Part shown: in pieces, positions 5,882 to 14,945 of the stretch
How the letters are laid out: every line of letters starts with the position of its first letter
Numbering within the stretch: the first letter of the stretch is position 1
Source: Avimuribaculum sp964395975
GTDB lineage: Bacteria > Bacteroidota > Bacteroidia > Bacteroidales > Muribaculaceae
Length of the DNA stretch: 35,134 bases
Reading direction: 5' to 3'
NCBI GenBank assembly: GCA_964395975.1
Contig: CAYNBZ010000019.1
Coordinates: forward strand, 1 to 35,134
Notes under the pieces: model-generated
Told to the model about the DNA's origin: nothing
Databases searched by the model: none
The model's input: the letters and a program-made list of their open reading frames with translations, nothing else
Program-made: the position numbers and the translations under genes

Positions 5882-8764
5882 ATGCAAAGTAAAGGTTTTA
5901 TTACGGTAGTAGCTGTAGCATTGTTTATTGTGTGTGTCTTTTATTTGTCATTTTCCTTTGTAACAAGTCATTATGAAGAAAACGCTGCCGAATATGCGGC
6001 AACGATGGCTAAGACGACTGATGTGACAGACGACACATACAAGACTTATTACAACGCCTACCTTGATTCTATCGAAAAGGAAAAAGTATTCCTTGGGTAC
6101 ACTTTCCAAGAAGCGCGAGAAATGGAGGTTGGGCTTGGTCTTGACCTTAAGGGTGGTATGAATGTAACACTGCAAATTTCAGTACCTGACATTCTCAAAG
6201 CTTTGTCGAATGAAAATCCCGATCCAAAATTCAACCAAGCAATTGCCCTTACCGATTCGTTGCATCGCAACGACAATGATTATGTGGCTGCATTCTGTAG
6301 CGAATATCGCCGCATAGCTCCCGAGGGTAGTTTGGCTCAAATTTTCCGGAATGTGGACGGGGTCAAGTCGAGCGATTCTAACGAACGGGTTGAAGCCATA
6401 TTGAAAGATGAGGTGAAATCAATGGTGCGCAATTCGCGCAATGTGCTTGCTACACGTATCGACCGTTTCGGAGTGGTTGCTCCCAACATTCAAGAATTGG
6501 AAAGCACCGGTCGGATACAACTTGAGATGCCCGGTGTGAAGGAACCCGAACGTATGCGTAAGTTGTTGCAAGGTACGGCCAATCTCGAATTTTATGAAAC
6601 ATATACGTTGCAAGACCTTCAACAGTCGTTGGCGCAGTTTGCCCAAGAAATAGATGCACATAATGCTGCTGACAGCACCAATACCCACAAGTCGATGGCA
6701 CAATTGCTCGGTTGGAACACCGGTCGTGTAGGCGGTCCTGCTATTGGCTATGTAAGTGTGCTTGATACGGCAGAGGTAAATCGGGCATTTCATTCTCCTG
6801 CCGCAGTGCGCTTCTTACCTACCAATTTGAAGGCTTGTTGGACGGTTAAGTCAACTGATGAAAAAGGAGCATACTATAATCTTATTGCCTTGAAGACCGT
6901 ACAAGGGAAACCGGTACTTGACGGAAGTGTGATAACGAGAGCTTCTAACGATTATGACAATCTGCAAGGTAATGTGGTGTCGATGTCGATGAACGATGAG
7001 GGTGCACGCAAGTGGGCTCGTATCACGCAGCAGAACCTTAACCGATCTATTGCTATTGTGCTTGATGACAATGTATATTCATATCCAAATGTAAATAGTG
7101 TCATCGAAGGCGGCAATTCTCAGATAACGGGTAATTTCACTGTTGAAGAGGCTGCCGACCTTGCCAATGTGTTAATGAGTGGCAAGATGGTGGCTAAGGT
7201 AAATATTGTTAGCGAGAGCGTTATCGGGCCTTCACTTGGACAAGAAGCAATCAAGGCCGGCATCATTTCATTTGTCATTGCATTGATTGTTCTTATGGTG
7301 TTCTTGGTAGCAATATACGGCTGGAAACCCGGTATGGTTGCCAATGTCGGTATATTGCTCAACCTCTTCTTCACCATGGGTATCCTTGCCTCGTTCCATG
7401 CAGTGCTGACTTTGCCGGGTATCTCGGGTATTGTGCTTTCATTGGCAATGGCAATCGATGCCAACGTGCTTATTTATGAACGCATTAAGGAAGAACTTCG
7501 CAGTGGTAAGAACTTTAAGTCGGCCGTTACCGAAGGCTATAGGAATGCGTTCTCGGCAATCTTTGATTCAAACCTGACATCCATTATCACCGGTATAATA
7601 CTCTTTACTTTCGGTACAGGTCCTATCAAGGGTTTTGCTACAACGCTCATCATCGGTCTTGTATGTTCGTTCTTCACGGCTGTTTATGTGACACGTGTTA
7701 TCATCGAGAGTATCCTTAAACGTGGAGGTTTCAAGAATGTTACTTATACCACATCTTTGAGCAGAAAACTTTTGTCGTTCGACTCTAAGTTTGATTTTAT
7801 GGGCAGCCGCAAAAAAGGTTTCATAATCTTTGGCGTAGTTGTTGTGGTATTTGCAGTATTGCTCGGAGTGCGCAAACTCAGCCCCGGTATAGACTTCTCA
7901 GGCGGTCGTAATTTTATAGTACAATTCTATGACAAGGTAAATACGGTTGAAATTCAAGCACAACTTGAACCTCTTTTCCCGGATGCGTCTGTTAGTGTCA
8001 TTACAATTGACAATGACACCAAAGTACGCATTTCGACCAACTATAAAATCGATGACGAGAGTGAATCTGTGGACGATGAAATAATGGGAATCCTATATAA
8101 GGGATTGAAACCGCAAATAGGCGACATGAGCATTGAAGACTTCAGCGTTGCAAATGAAACGATAGGTATCGTATCGTCGGAAAAAGTGGGACCTGCAATT
8201 GCTGCCGATATGACACGTGATGCTTCGTGGGCTGTATTCTTCTCGCTTATCGCAATGGCGTTGTACATCTTATTGCGGTTCCGCGACATTGCATTCTCGC
8301 TTGGCGCATTGGCTGCTGTGGCATTTACGGCTTATTGTGTAATTGGCGTTTACACCTTATATGGTATGTTCCCATTCGAGCTTGAAATTGACCAGAATTT
8401 TATTGCTGCAATTTTGACCGTTATTGGTTACCAAGTAAACGACACGGTGGTAGTATTCGACCGTGTGCGTGAATATAGGACACTTTATCCAAAGCAGGAC
8501 GCGTTTACGACATTCAATTATTCGCTCAACAGCACGTTGTCGCGTACGGTGGTTACGGATCTTAGCTCGTTGTTAGTACTTTTGGTTATTTTCTTCTTCG
8601 GAGGAGAAACCACTCGTAGCTTTATGTTTGCGATGATTGTCGGTATTATTATAGGTCCGTTCGCTACGTTGTTCATTGCATCCCCGCTTGCCTATGTGAT
8701 TTCGAAGCGTGGCGATAAGAAATCGGCTGCTAAAGCTGCTGCAGCAACGGCTGTGAAAAAGTAA
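5882..8764 (+). CDS. secDF: Fused protein translocase subunit SecDF
   Basis: A 960-aa inner-membrane protein joining SecD and SecF, which use the proton motive force to pull preproteins out of SecYEG on the periplasmic side. The SecD part begins with one TM helix (about 7-27), a large periplasmic P1 region with the GLDLKGG signature at 86-92, then five TM helices; Asp526 in the AMAIDANVLIYERIKEE motif corresponds to the conserved intramembrane acid. The SecF half starts with a TM helix and GIDFSGG at 669-675, and its partner acid Asp854 sits in VNDTVVVFDRVRE. The C-terminus is Lys/Ala-rich. SecDF fusion is normal in Bacteroidota. It is monocistronic, with its own promoter-like box and a terminator 39 bp after the stop. 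Confidence 0.97.
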   Translation: MQSKGFITVVAVALFIVCVFYLSFSFVTSHYEENAAEYAATMAKTTDVTDDTYKTYYNAYLDSIEKEKVFLGYTFQEAREMEVGLGLDLKGGMNVTLQISVPDILKALSNENPDPKFNQAIALTDSLHRNDNDYVAAFCSEYRRIAPEGSLAQIFRNVDGVKSSDSNERVEAILKDEVKSMVRNSRNVLATRIDRFGVVAPNIQELESTGRIQLEMPGVKEPERMRKLLQGTANLEFYETYTLQDLQQSLAQFAQEIDAHNAADSTNTHKSMAQLLGWNTGRVGGPAIGYVSVLDTAEVNRAFHSPAAVRFLPTNLKACWTVKSTDEKGAYYNLIALKTVQGKPVLDGSVITRASNDYDNLQGNVVSMSMNDEGARKWARITQQNLNRSIAIVLDDNVYSYPNVNSVIEGGNSQITGNFTVEEAADLANVLMSGKMVAKVNIVSESVIGPSLGQEAIKAGIISFVIALIVLMVFLVAIYGWKPGMVANVGILLNLFFTMGILASFHAVLTLPGISGIVLSLAMAIDANVLIYERIKEELRSGKNFKSAVTEGYRNAFSAIFDSNLTSIITGIILFTFGTGPIKGFATTLIIGLVCSFFTAVYVTRVIIESILKRGGFKNVTYTTSLSRKLLSFDSKFDFMGSRKKGFIIFGVVVVVFAVLLGVRKLSPGIDFSGGRNFIVQFYDKVNTVEIQAQLEPLFPDASVSVITIDNDTKVRISTNYKIDDESESVDDEIMGILYKGLKPQIGDMSIEDFSVANETIGIVSSEKVGPAIAADMTRDASWAVFFSLIAMALYILLRFRDIAFSLGALAAVAFTAYCVIGVYTLYGMFPFELEIDQNFIAAILTVIGYQVNDTVVVFDRVREYRTLYPKQDAFTTFNYSLNSTLSRTVVTDLSSLLVLLVIFFFGGETTRSFMFAMIVGIIIGPFATLFIASPLAYVISKRGDKKSAAKAAAATAVKK

Positions 8765-8803
8765 AAAAACGTTGTTTTTGTCATAAACCATTTGTATTAT
8801 CAT

Positions 8804-8843
8804 ATGCGCAATTCCCGTATTCGGGAGTTGCGCATTGTTTTTA
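8804..8843 (+). terminator. secDF rho-independent terminator
   Basis: Stem of 14 bp (ATGCGCAATTCCCG at 8804-8817 with 8822-8835), a single G-T wobble and a 4-nt loop, followed by TGTTTTTAT. Confidence 0.88.
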
Positions 8844-8909
8844 TGAGCGTATGAATATTTGCCAATGGCGATTTAACTATAATTGTTAGGGATTGTTGCG
8901 TGAAATGTG

Positions 8910-8917
8910 TATTTTTG
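8910..8917 (+). promoter_or_regulatory. Possible carA -7 box
   Basis: TATTTTTG fits TAnnTTTG, 64 bp upstream of the carA ATG. No good -33 box is found 19 bp upstream, so this rests on the -7 match alone. Confidence 0.4.
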
Positions 8918-8981
8918 TATGATTTTTACAATTTGGTAAAAACAAGCAAATTTTCAAATACATATATCTATCCGCTTTACT

Positions 8982-10052
8982 ATGCAGGAAACAAAAAAAG
9001 CTGTTCTTACATTGGAAGATGGCACGATTTTCGAGGGATTTTCATTTGGAGCTGATAAGCCATGTTCAGGAGAGGTGGTTTTCAGTACGGCTATGACTGG
9101 TTATCCTGAAAGTCTGACTGATCCATCATACAGTGGACAAATTCTCGTGACCACATATCCGATGCTGGGTAATTACGGTGTACCGCCCAAGAGTGATGGT
9201 GATGTGAGTGATTCTTATTTTGAAAGTGATAAAATCCACTGTGAGGCAATCATTTGTCAAGATTATTCGTGGGATTACAGCCATTGGCAGGCCGGTCGCA
9301 GCTTAAGCGAATGGCTGAAAGATGAAGGGATAGTAGGTGTGTATGGCATTGACACACGTGCACTAACCAAGCGATTGCGAGAGAATGGGTCGATGCTTGG
9401 AAAGATTGTAGTTAGTGGCGGTGCAGATATTGAGTTTCACGACCCTAACAAAGAGAATCTCGTGGCTCGGGTAAGCTGCAAGGGAATAATTGAGTATGGG
9501 AAAGGAAACAAAACGGTTGTACTCGTTGACTGTGGAGTAAAATACAATATAATACGCTGCCTCGTGAAGCGTGGTGTGAAAGTTGTGAGGGTTCCTTGGA
9601 ATTATGACTTTTCGCAATTGGCATATGATGGGTTGTTTATATCGAATGGGCCCGGAAATCCCGATTTTGCCGAGGATACGGTAGAGCATTTGCGTTGGGC
9701 AATAGGGCAAAACAAACCTATATGCGGAATTTGCATGGGAAACCAGTTGTTATCTAAAGCTGCGGGAGCCAAAGTATATAAATTGAAATATGGCCATCGC
9801 AGTCAGAATCAGCCGGTAATGAAAGTAGGCACCACACAATGTTATGTGACATCGCAAAATCACGGTTTTGCTGTTGATGACAAAACATTGGGTGATGATT
9901 GGGAGCCTCTTTTCTTCAATATGAACGATAACACCAATGAAGGGATACGACACAAGAGCAAACCGTTCTTTTCGGCGCAGTTCCATCCCGAGGCAAGTGG
10001 TGGCCCCACCGATACAGAGTTTATATTTGACGATTTTGTAAAATTGCTTTAG
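8982..10052 (+). CDS. carA: Carbamoyl-phosphate synthase small subunit (glutaminase)
   Basis: A 356-aa cytoplasmic subunit that hydrolyses glutamine and channels ammonia to CarB for carbamoyl phosphate, shared by pyrimidine and arginine synthesis. The N-terminal CPSase small-chain domain (about 1-150) contains the conserved FSTAMTGYPESLTDPSY stretch. The C-terminal class I glutamine amidotransferase domain carries the nucleophile Cys251 in the CGICMGNQ motif and the partners His335 and Glu337 in FHPE, aligning with E. coli Cys269, His353 and Glu355. Length is slightly shorter than in E. coli (382 aa). carB follows after 5 bp, so the two subunits are almost certainly co-translated. No pyrimidine-responsive attenuator was recognisable upstream. 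Confidence 0.97.
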   Translation: MQETKKAVLTLEDGTIFEGFSFGADKPCSGEVVFSTAMTGYPESLTDPSYSGQILVTTYPMLGNYGVPPKSDGDVSDSYFESDKIHCEAIICQDYSWDYSHWQAGRSLSEWLKDEGIVGVYGIDTRALTKRLRENGSMLGKIVVSGGADIEFHDPNKENLVARVSCKGIIEYGKGNKTVVLVDCGVKYNIIRCLVKRGVKVVRVPWNYDFSQLAYDGLFISNGPGNPDFAEDTVEHLRWAIGQNKPICGICMGNQLLSKAAGAKVYKLKYGHRSQNQPVMKVGTTQCYVTSQNHGFAVDDKTLGDDWEPLFFNMNDNTNEGIRHKSKPFFSAQFHPEASGGPTDTEFIFDDFVKLL

Positions 10053-10057
10053 CGCAC

Positions 10058-13000
10058 ATGATAGATAACTTGTTTATGGGAAAAGGAGATATAAAGAAGG
10101 TCTTATTGCTTGGTTCTGGAGCATTGAAGATAGGAGAGGCTGGAGAATTCGACTATTCGGGCTCGCAGGCTTTGAAAGCGCTGAAAGAGGAGTCGATAGA
10201 AACTGTATTGATAAATCCAAATATAGCTACAGTTCAGACATCAGATGAATTTGCCGACAAGATTTATTTTTTGCCGGTGACGCCATATTTTGTGGAAAAG
10301 GTCATTGCAAAAGAGCGGCCGCAGGGGATATTGTTGTCTTTTGGCGGTCAGACCGCACTCAATTGCGGTGTCCAGTTGTATAACAGCGGAGTACTTGAGA
10401 AATATGGAGTGCAGGTGCTTGGAACTCCGGTGCAGGCAATAATGGATACCGAAGACAGGGAGCTTTTTGTCAAGAAACTCGATGAAATAGATGTAAAGAC
10501 AATCAAGAGTGAAGCTGTTGAAAGTATTGAAGATGCTGTCAAGGCAGCCGATGAGCTTGGATATCCCGTGATAGTCAGAGCGGCGTATGCCCTTGGTGGA
10601 CTTGGCAGTGGATTTTGCGATGACGAGAAACAATTAAAGACACTTGTGGAAAAGGCTCTGTCGTTCTCGCCACAAGTACTTGTGGAAAAATCGTTGAAGG
10701 GTTGGAAGGAAATAGAATATGAAGTTGTGCGAGATTGTTATGATAATTGTATCACAGTCTGCAACATGGAGAATTTCGATCCACTTGGCATCCACACTGG
10801 AGAAAGTATTGTCGTGGCTCCATCGCAAACCCTTTCAAATGCCGACTATCATCTGCTCAGGGAACTTGCAATAAAGATTATAAGGCATATAGGCATTGTC
10901 GGTGAGTGTAATGTGCAATATGCTTATGACCCCAAATCGATGGATTATCGTGTAATAGAAGTGAATGCACGGTTGAGTCGTAGTTCGGCATTGGCTTCAA
11001 AGGCTACCGGATATCCGCTTGCTTTTGTTGCTGCAAAATTGGGGCTCGGATATGGTTTATTTGAACTTAAGAACTCAGTTACCAAAGTTACATCGGCATT
11101 TTTTGAGCCGGCACTCGATTATATCGTATGTAAGATACCACGATGGGATCTTGGCAAATTCCACGGAGTGAAGCGCGAGATAGGGTCGTCAATGAAGTCG
11201 GTCGGTGAAGTGATGGCTATCGGTCGTACATTTGAGGAAGTTATCCAAAAAGGGTTGCGCATGATTGGCCAGGGAATGCATGGCTTTATAGAGAATAAGC
11301 GCACGGTGGTGTCTGACATAGAAACTGCGTTGAAAGAGCCTACCGACAAGCGTATTTTTGTCATCGAAAGTGCATTTCGTGAGGGATATACGGTTGAGCA
11401 GATACATGATTTGACCAAAATCGACAAATGGTTTCTGTATAAGTTAAAAAATATAGTTAACACTGCTCTCGAACTTGAAAAATATGATGAGCTTGCGTCG
11501 TTGCCTGTTGATTTGCTTCGCAGAGCAAAGTGCGAGGGCTTCTCTGATTTTCAAATTGCCCGTGCCATTTTAAAGGAACGGATGACCGACTCTGAAGGAG
11601 CCAATCTTGCCGTGCGTCGTTTGCGCAAGGGCTATGGAATCTCTCCATGTGTAAAGCAGATAGACACTCTTGCAGCCGAATATCCGGCTCAGACCAACTA
11701 TTTGTATCTTACCTACAATGGGAATGAAAATGATGTTGCGTATCTTCATGACCATCGTTCGATAATTGTGCTTGGCTCAGGAGCATATCGCATCGGCAGT
11801 TCGGTGGAATTTGACTGGTGTAGTGTTAATGCTCTTATGACGGTGAAAAGGGAAGGTTGGCGGTCGGTGATGATAAATTACAACCCCGAAACGGTATCGA
11901 CCGACTATGATATGTGCGACCGCCTATATTTCGATGAGTTGACATTTGAGCGAGTGATGGATATCATCGAGTTGGAACAACCTCATGGAGTGATATTATC
12001 GACAGGCGGTCAGATTCCTAATAACCTTGCAACGCGTCTTGATGCCGAGCGGGTAAATATTCTTGGCACTAGTGCCAATAGCATCGATAATGCCGAAGAT
12101 CGCCATAAATTCTCTTCCATGCTCGATTCGCTTGGTATCGACCAACCACGTTGGCGAGAATTGACATCGCTTGCCGATATTAACGAATTTGTCGAGGAAG
12201 TTGGTTATCCGGTGCTCGTACGTCCGTCTTATGTTCTTTCGGGAGCAGCCATGAATGTTTGTTCAAATGATGAGGAACTTGAGCGTTTCTTGAAATTGGC
12301 TGCCAATGTGTCGAAACAGCATCCGGTGGTTGTAAGTTCATTCATACAAAATGCCAAGGAGATAGAATGGGACGCTGTTGCGCAGAATGGAGAAATCAAG
12401 TTATATGCCATTTCGGAACATATAGAATTTGCCGGAGTACATTCGGGTGATGCCACCATACAATTCCCACCGCAAAAATTATATGTTGAAACCATTCGCA
12501 GAATAAAGAAGATTAGCAGTCAAATCGCGAAGGCTCTTAACATCTCGGGCCCGTTCAACATACAATATCTTGCCAAGAATAATGATATCAAGGTAATTGA
12601 ATGCAACTTGCGGGCATCACGTAGTTTCCCGTTCGTGTCAAAAGTACTTAAGATTAACTTTATCGATTTGGCAACAAAGGTTATGTTGGGGATTCCGGTT
12701 GAAAAGCCTAATAAGAATGCGTTTGATCTCGATTACGTAGGTATCAAGGCTTCACAATTCTCGTTCTCACGCTTACAAGGTGCCGACCCAGTGCTTGGTG
12801 TGGATATGTCATCTACGGGAGAAGTAGGATGCATTGGTGAAAATACGTCGGAGGCCCTGCTTAAGGCTATGTTGTCGGTCGGGCAAGAAGTGCCGAAGAA
12901 GAATGTTTTATTAAGTACCGGAGATGCAAAACAAAAAGCCGATATGCTCGATGCCGCACAGAAGTTGCATGACAGAGGGTATGTGCTTTATGCAACCGGT

Positions 13001-13300
13001 GGTACGCATAAATATTTGAATGAAAACGGCATACCTGCAATTCATGTTTATTGGCCGAGTGAAAGCGACAAGCAGCCGCAAGCCCTTGACATGCTACATA
13101 AGAAGCAGATTGATATGGTTGTTAACATACCTAAGAATCTGTCATCTACTGAATTATCCAACGGCTATAAGATACGCCGTGCAGCAGTTGACTTGAACAT
13201 TCCGTTATTGACTAATGCTCGTCTTGCTTCGGCTTTCATAGATGCCTTTTGTGACATTACTCTCGACCAAATCGAGATTAAATCGTGGGGCGAATATTGA
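10058..13300 (+). CDS. carB: Carbamoyl-phosphate synthase large subunit
   Basis: A 1080-aa cytoplasmic enzyme that uses two ATP, bicarbonate and ammonia to make carbamoyl phosphate. It is the expected internal duplication: the first ATP-grasp half (about 1-400, carboxyphosphate synthesis; GSGALKIGEAGEFDYSGSQA near the start) and the second half (about 560-930, carbamate phosphorylation; GSGAYRIGSSVEFDWCSVNA). An oligomerisation segment lies between them, and a C-terminal MGS-like allosteric domain (about 940-1075, with YATGGTHKYL) lies at the end. Length matches E. coli CarB (1073 aa). It forms a two-gene unit with carA, ending in a large hairpin before the convergent rarA. Confidence 0.97.
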   Translation: MIDNLFMGKGDIKKVLLLGSGALKIGEAGEFDYSGSQALKALKEESIETVLINPNIATVQTSDEFADKIYFLPVTPYFVEKVIAKERPQGILLSFGGQTALNCGVQLYNSGVLEKYGVQVLGTPVQAIMDTEDRELFVKKLDEIDVKTIKSEAVESIEDAVKAADELGYPVIVRAAYALGGLGSGFCDDEKQLKTLVEKALSFSPQVLVEKSLKGWKEIEYEVVRDCYDNCITVCNMENFDPLGIHTGESIVVAPSQTLSNADYHLLRELAIKIIRHIGIVGECNVQYAYDPKSMDYRVIEVNARLSRSSALASKATGYPLAFVAAKLGLGYGLFELKNSVTKVTSAFFEPALDYIVCKIPRWDLGKFHGVKREIGSSMKSVGEVMAIGRTFEEVIQKGLRMIGQGMHGFIENKRTVVSDIETALKEPTDKRIFVIESAFREGYTVEQIHDLTKIDKWFLYKLKNIVNTALELEKYDELASLPVDLLRRAKCEGFSDFQIARAILKERMTDSEGANLAVRRLRKGYGISPCVKQIDTLAAEYPAQTNYLYLTYNGNENDVAYLHDHRSIIVLGSGAYRIGSSVEFDWCSVNALMTVKREGWRSVMINYNPETVSTDYDMCDRLYFDELTFERVMDIIELEQPHGVILSTGGQIPNNLATRLDAERVNILGTSANSIDNAEDRHKFSSMLDSLGIDQPRWRELTSLADINEFVEEVGYPVLVRPSYVLSGAAMNVCSNDEELERFLKLAANVSKQHPVVVSSFIQNAKEIEWDAVAQNGEIKLYAISEHIEFAGVHSGDATIQFPPQKLYVETIRRIKKISSQIAKALNISGPFNIQYLAKNNDIKVIECNLRASRSFPFVSKVLKINFIDLATKVMLGIPVEKPNKNAFDLDYVGIKASQFSFSRLQGADPVLGVDMSSTGEVGCIGENTSEALLKAMLSVGQEVPKKNVLLSTGDAKQKADMLDAAQKLHDRGYVLYATGGTHKYLNENGIPAIHVYWPSESDKQPQALDMLHKKQIDMVVNIPKNLSSTELSNGYKIRRAAVDLNIPLLTNARLASAFIDAFCDITLDQIEIKSWGEY

Positions 13301-13360
13301 GCCTGTTGCTTTGAATGTAGAAAATATTGGATTTTGGGTGATGACTGCACCCCTGCTTAT

Positions 13361-13425
13361 GGCAGCATGATGGCATACGGTGTGGCAATGCACCATGTGA
13401 TGCTATCAGTGCTGCTGTAATTTTT
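13361..13425 (+). terminator. Probable carB terminator
   Basis: A long imperfect stem: 13361-13376 pairs with 13400-13416 (CAGCA-TGAT-G-GCAT against ATGC-T-ATCA-TGCTG with one bulged G). Inside is a short GGTG/CACC stem, and TGTAATTTTT follows. It lies in the convergent gap between carB and rarA. The bulge and long arms make it less certain than the other terminators. Confidence 0.5.
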
Positions 13426-13474
13426 GGATATAGGAAAAGAATCAAGATGCATAGAATGGTGACAGGCAAAAAAG

Positions 13475-14752
13475 TTATTTTGTTTTGCCCCACAGAATGT
13501 CCATGCGCTCTTTTGCTTTTAATTCTGATGGATTCTGCCCCGCATGGTAGAATGTTGGGTGATTGCTTTCGGAAGGCATGAACTCTTGCTGAACGAAATT
13601 TCCGGGATAATCGTGAGCATATTTATAATCTTTTCCATAGCCGAGTTCCTCCATCAGTTTGGTGGGCGCATTGCGCAGATGCAGGGGAATAGGCAGGTTG
13701 CCGGTTTGCTGTACGAATTGCAGGGCATTGTCTATGGCCATGTATGCCGAGTTGCTCTTGGGAGATGTGGCAAGATATATGGCACATTCCGATAGTATTA
13801 TGCGCCCTTCGGGCCACCCTATTTTTGTCAGGGCATCAAATGTGGCATTGGCAAGTAACAGTGCATTAGGATTGGCAAGACCTATGTCCTCGCTTGCGAG
13901 TATGACAAGGCGGCGTGCAATGAATTTAGGATCTTCTCCGCCGGCAATGAGACGAGCCAACCAATAAACTGCGGCATCGGGGTCACTGCCACGTATTGAC
14001 TTGATAAATGCAGAAATGATGTCGTAGTGCATTTCTCCGTTTTTGTCAAAGGCCATCGGATTTTGTTGCAATCTGTCAGTTACAATTTCATCATTTATCA
14101 CGAATGGCTCGTTAACATTGAGCGACTGCATTATCAGGTCGAGGATGTTGAGCAATTTACGGGCATCTCCACCGGAAAACCGCAACAGAGCCTCAGTGCT
14201 CTCGATGCGTACTTCACGGTTACGGAACATATTGTCGGTAGAGATGGCTCGGTCGAGCAACTTGAGCAGATCATCTTTTTCAAGCGGCTTCAGCACATAC
14301 ACCTGTGCCCGTGACAGTAACGGGCGGATTACTTCAAAAGATGGATTCTCGGTGGTTGCTCCTATTAGTGTTACGATGCCCTGTTCTACGGCACCGAGTA
14401 AAGAATCTTGCTGTGATTTATTGAAACGGTGTATTTCGTCGATAAACAAGATTGGACGCCCTTTGGCAAATACGCTGATGGCATCCTGCTTGCAACGTTC
14501 AAGAATATCCCGCACTTCTTTTACACCCGATGTTACAGCCGAAAGTGTGTAGAATGGAACCTTTGTTTGTGCAGCTATGATTTTTGCAAGTGTGGTCTTC
14601 CCTACACCCGGCGGTCCCCATAGAATGAATGAGGATATATTGCCCGATTCTATCATCTTGCGTAATACGGCACCTTGACCGACAAGGTGGGTCTGGCCGA
14701 TATATTCATCAAGAGACTTTGGTCGTAAACGTTCGGCTAATGGTTCGTACAC
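13475..14752 (-). CDS. rarA: Replication-associated recombination protein RarA (MgsA)
   Basis: A 425-aa AAA+ ATPase of the RarA/MgsA/WRNIP1 family, related to clamp-loader subunits, which acts at stalled replication forks. The Walker A motif GPPGVGKTT is at residues 46-54 and the Walker B IDEIHRF at 104-110; the sensor 1 segment (LIGATTENPSFE) follows near 133, with an arginine-finger-type LLSRAQVY downstream. The C-terminal half is the helical tetramerisation domain (DPDAAVYWLARLIAGGEDPKFIARR is characteristic). Length is typical. It is a single-gene unit, convergent with carB and divergent from purH, with a well-formed promoter immediately upstream. Confidence 0.96.
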   Translation of the reverse strand: MYEPLAERLRPKSLDEYIGQTHLVGQGAVLRKMIESGNISSFILWGPPGVGKTTLAKIIAAQTKVPFYTLSAVTSGVKEVRDILERCKQDAISVFAKGRPILFIDEIHRFNKSQQDSLLGAVEQGIVTLIGATTENPSFEVIRPLLSRAQVYVLKPLEKDDLLKLLDRAISTDNMFRNREVRIESTEALLRFSGGDARKLLNILDLIMQSLNVNEPFVINDEIVTDRLQQNPMAFDKNGEMHYDIISAFIKSIRGSDPDAAVYWLARLIAGGEDPKFIARRLVILASEDIGLANPNALLLANATFDALTKIGWPEGRIILSECAIYLATSPKSNSAYMAIDNALQFVQQTGNLPIPLHLRNAPTKLMEELGYGKDYKYAHDYPGNFVQQEFMPSESNHPTFYHAGQNPSELKAKERMDILWGKTK

Positions 14753-14768
14753 ATCTGTTAGTTTTACA

Positions 14769-14799
14769 CAAAATTAGAAACAAATTATATTGCAACAAA
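14769..14799 (-). promoter_or_regulatory. rarA promoter
   Basis: On the minus strand the -7 box TAATTTTG (14769-14776) and the -33 box TTTG (14796-14799) both match the Bacteroidales consensus exactly, with a 19-bp spacer. Transcription would begin near 14762, about 10 nt before the rarA ATG. Confidence 0.75.
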
Positions 14800-14909
14800 A
14801 TTTTTGCCGACATAGTGGCTGAATAATGGTTAATTGCTTTATAATTAACCAATGATATTTACTTTCCCAATTTATTATTTTTTTGTAATGATTAATGATT
14901 CTATTTTAG

Positions 14910-14917
14910 TAATTTTG
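14910..14917 (+). promoter_or_regulatory. Putative promoter of the purH-mre operon
   Basis: TAATTTTG matches the -7 consensus. The nearest TTTG is at 14882-14885, 24 bp upstream, longer than usual. A start site near 14924 would exclude the TTG codon at 14922 as a purH start and favour the ATG at 14946. Confidence 0.55.
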
Positions 14918-14945
14918 CACCTTGAAACGAGTAATAATTAAAGTA

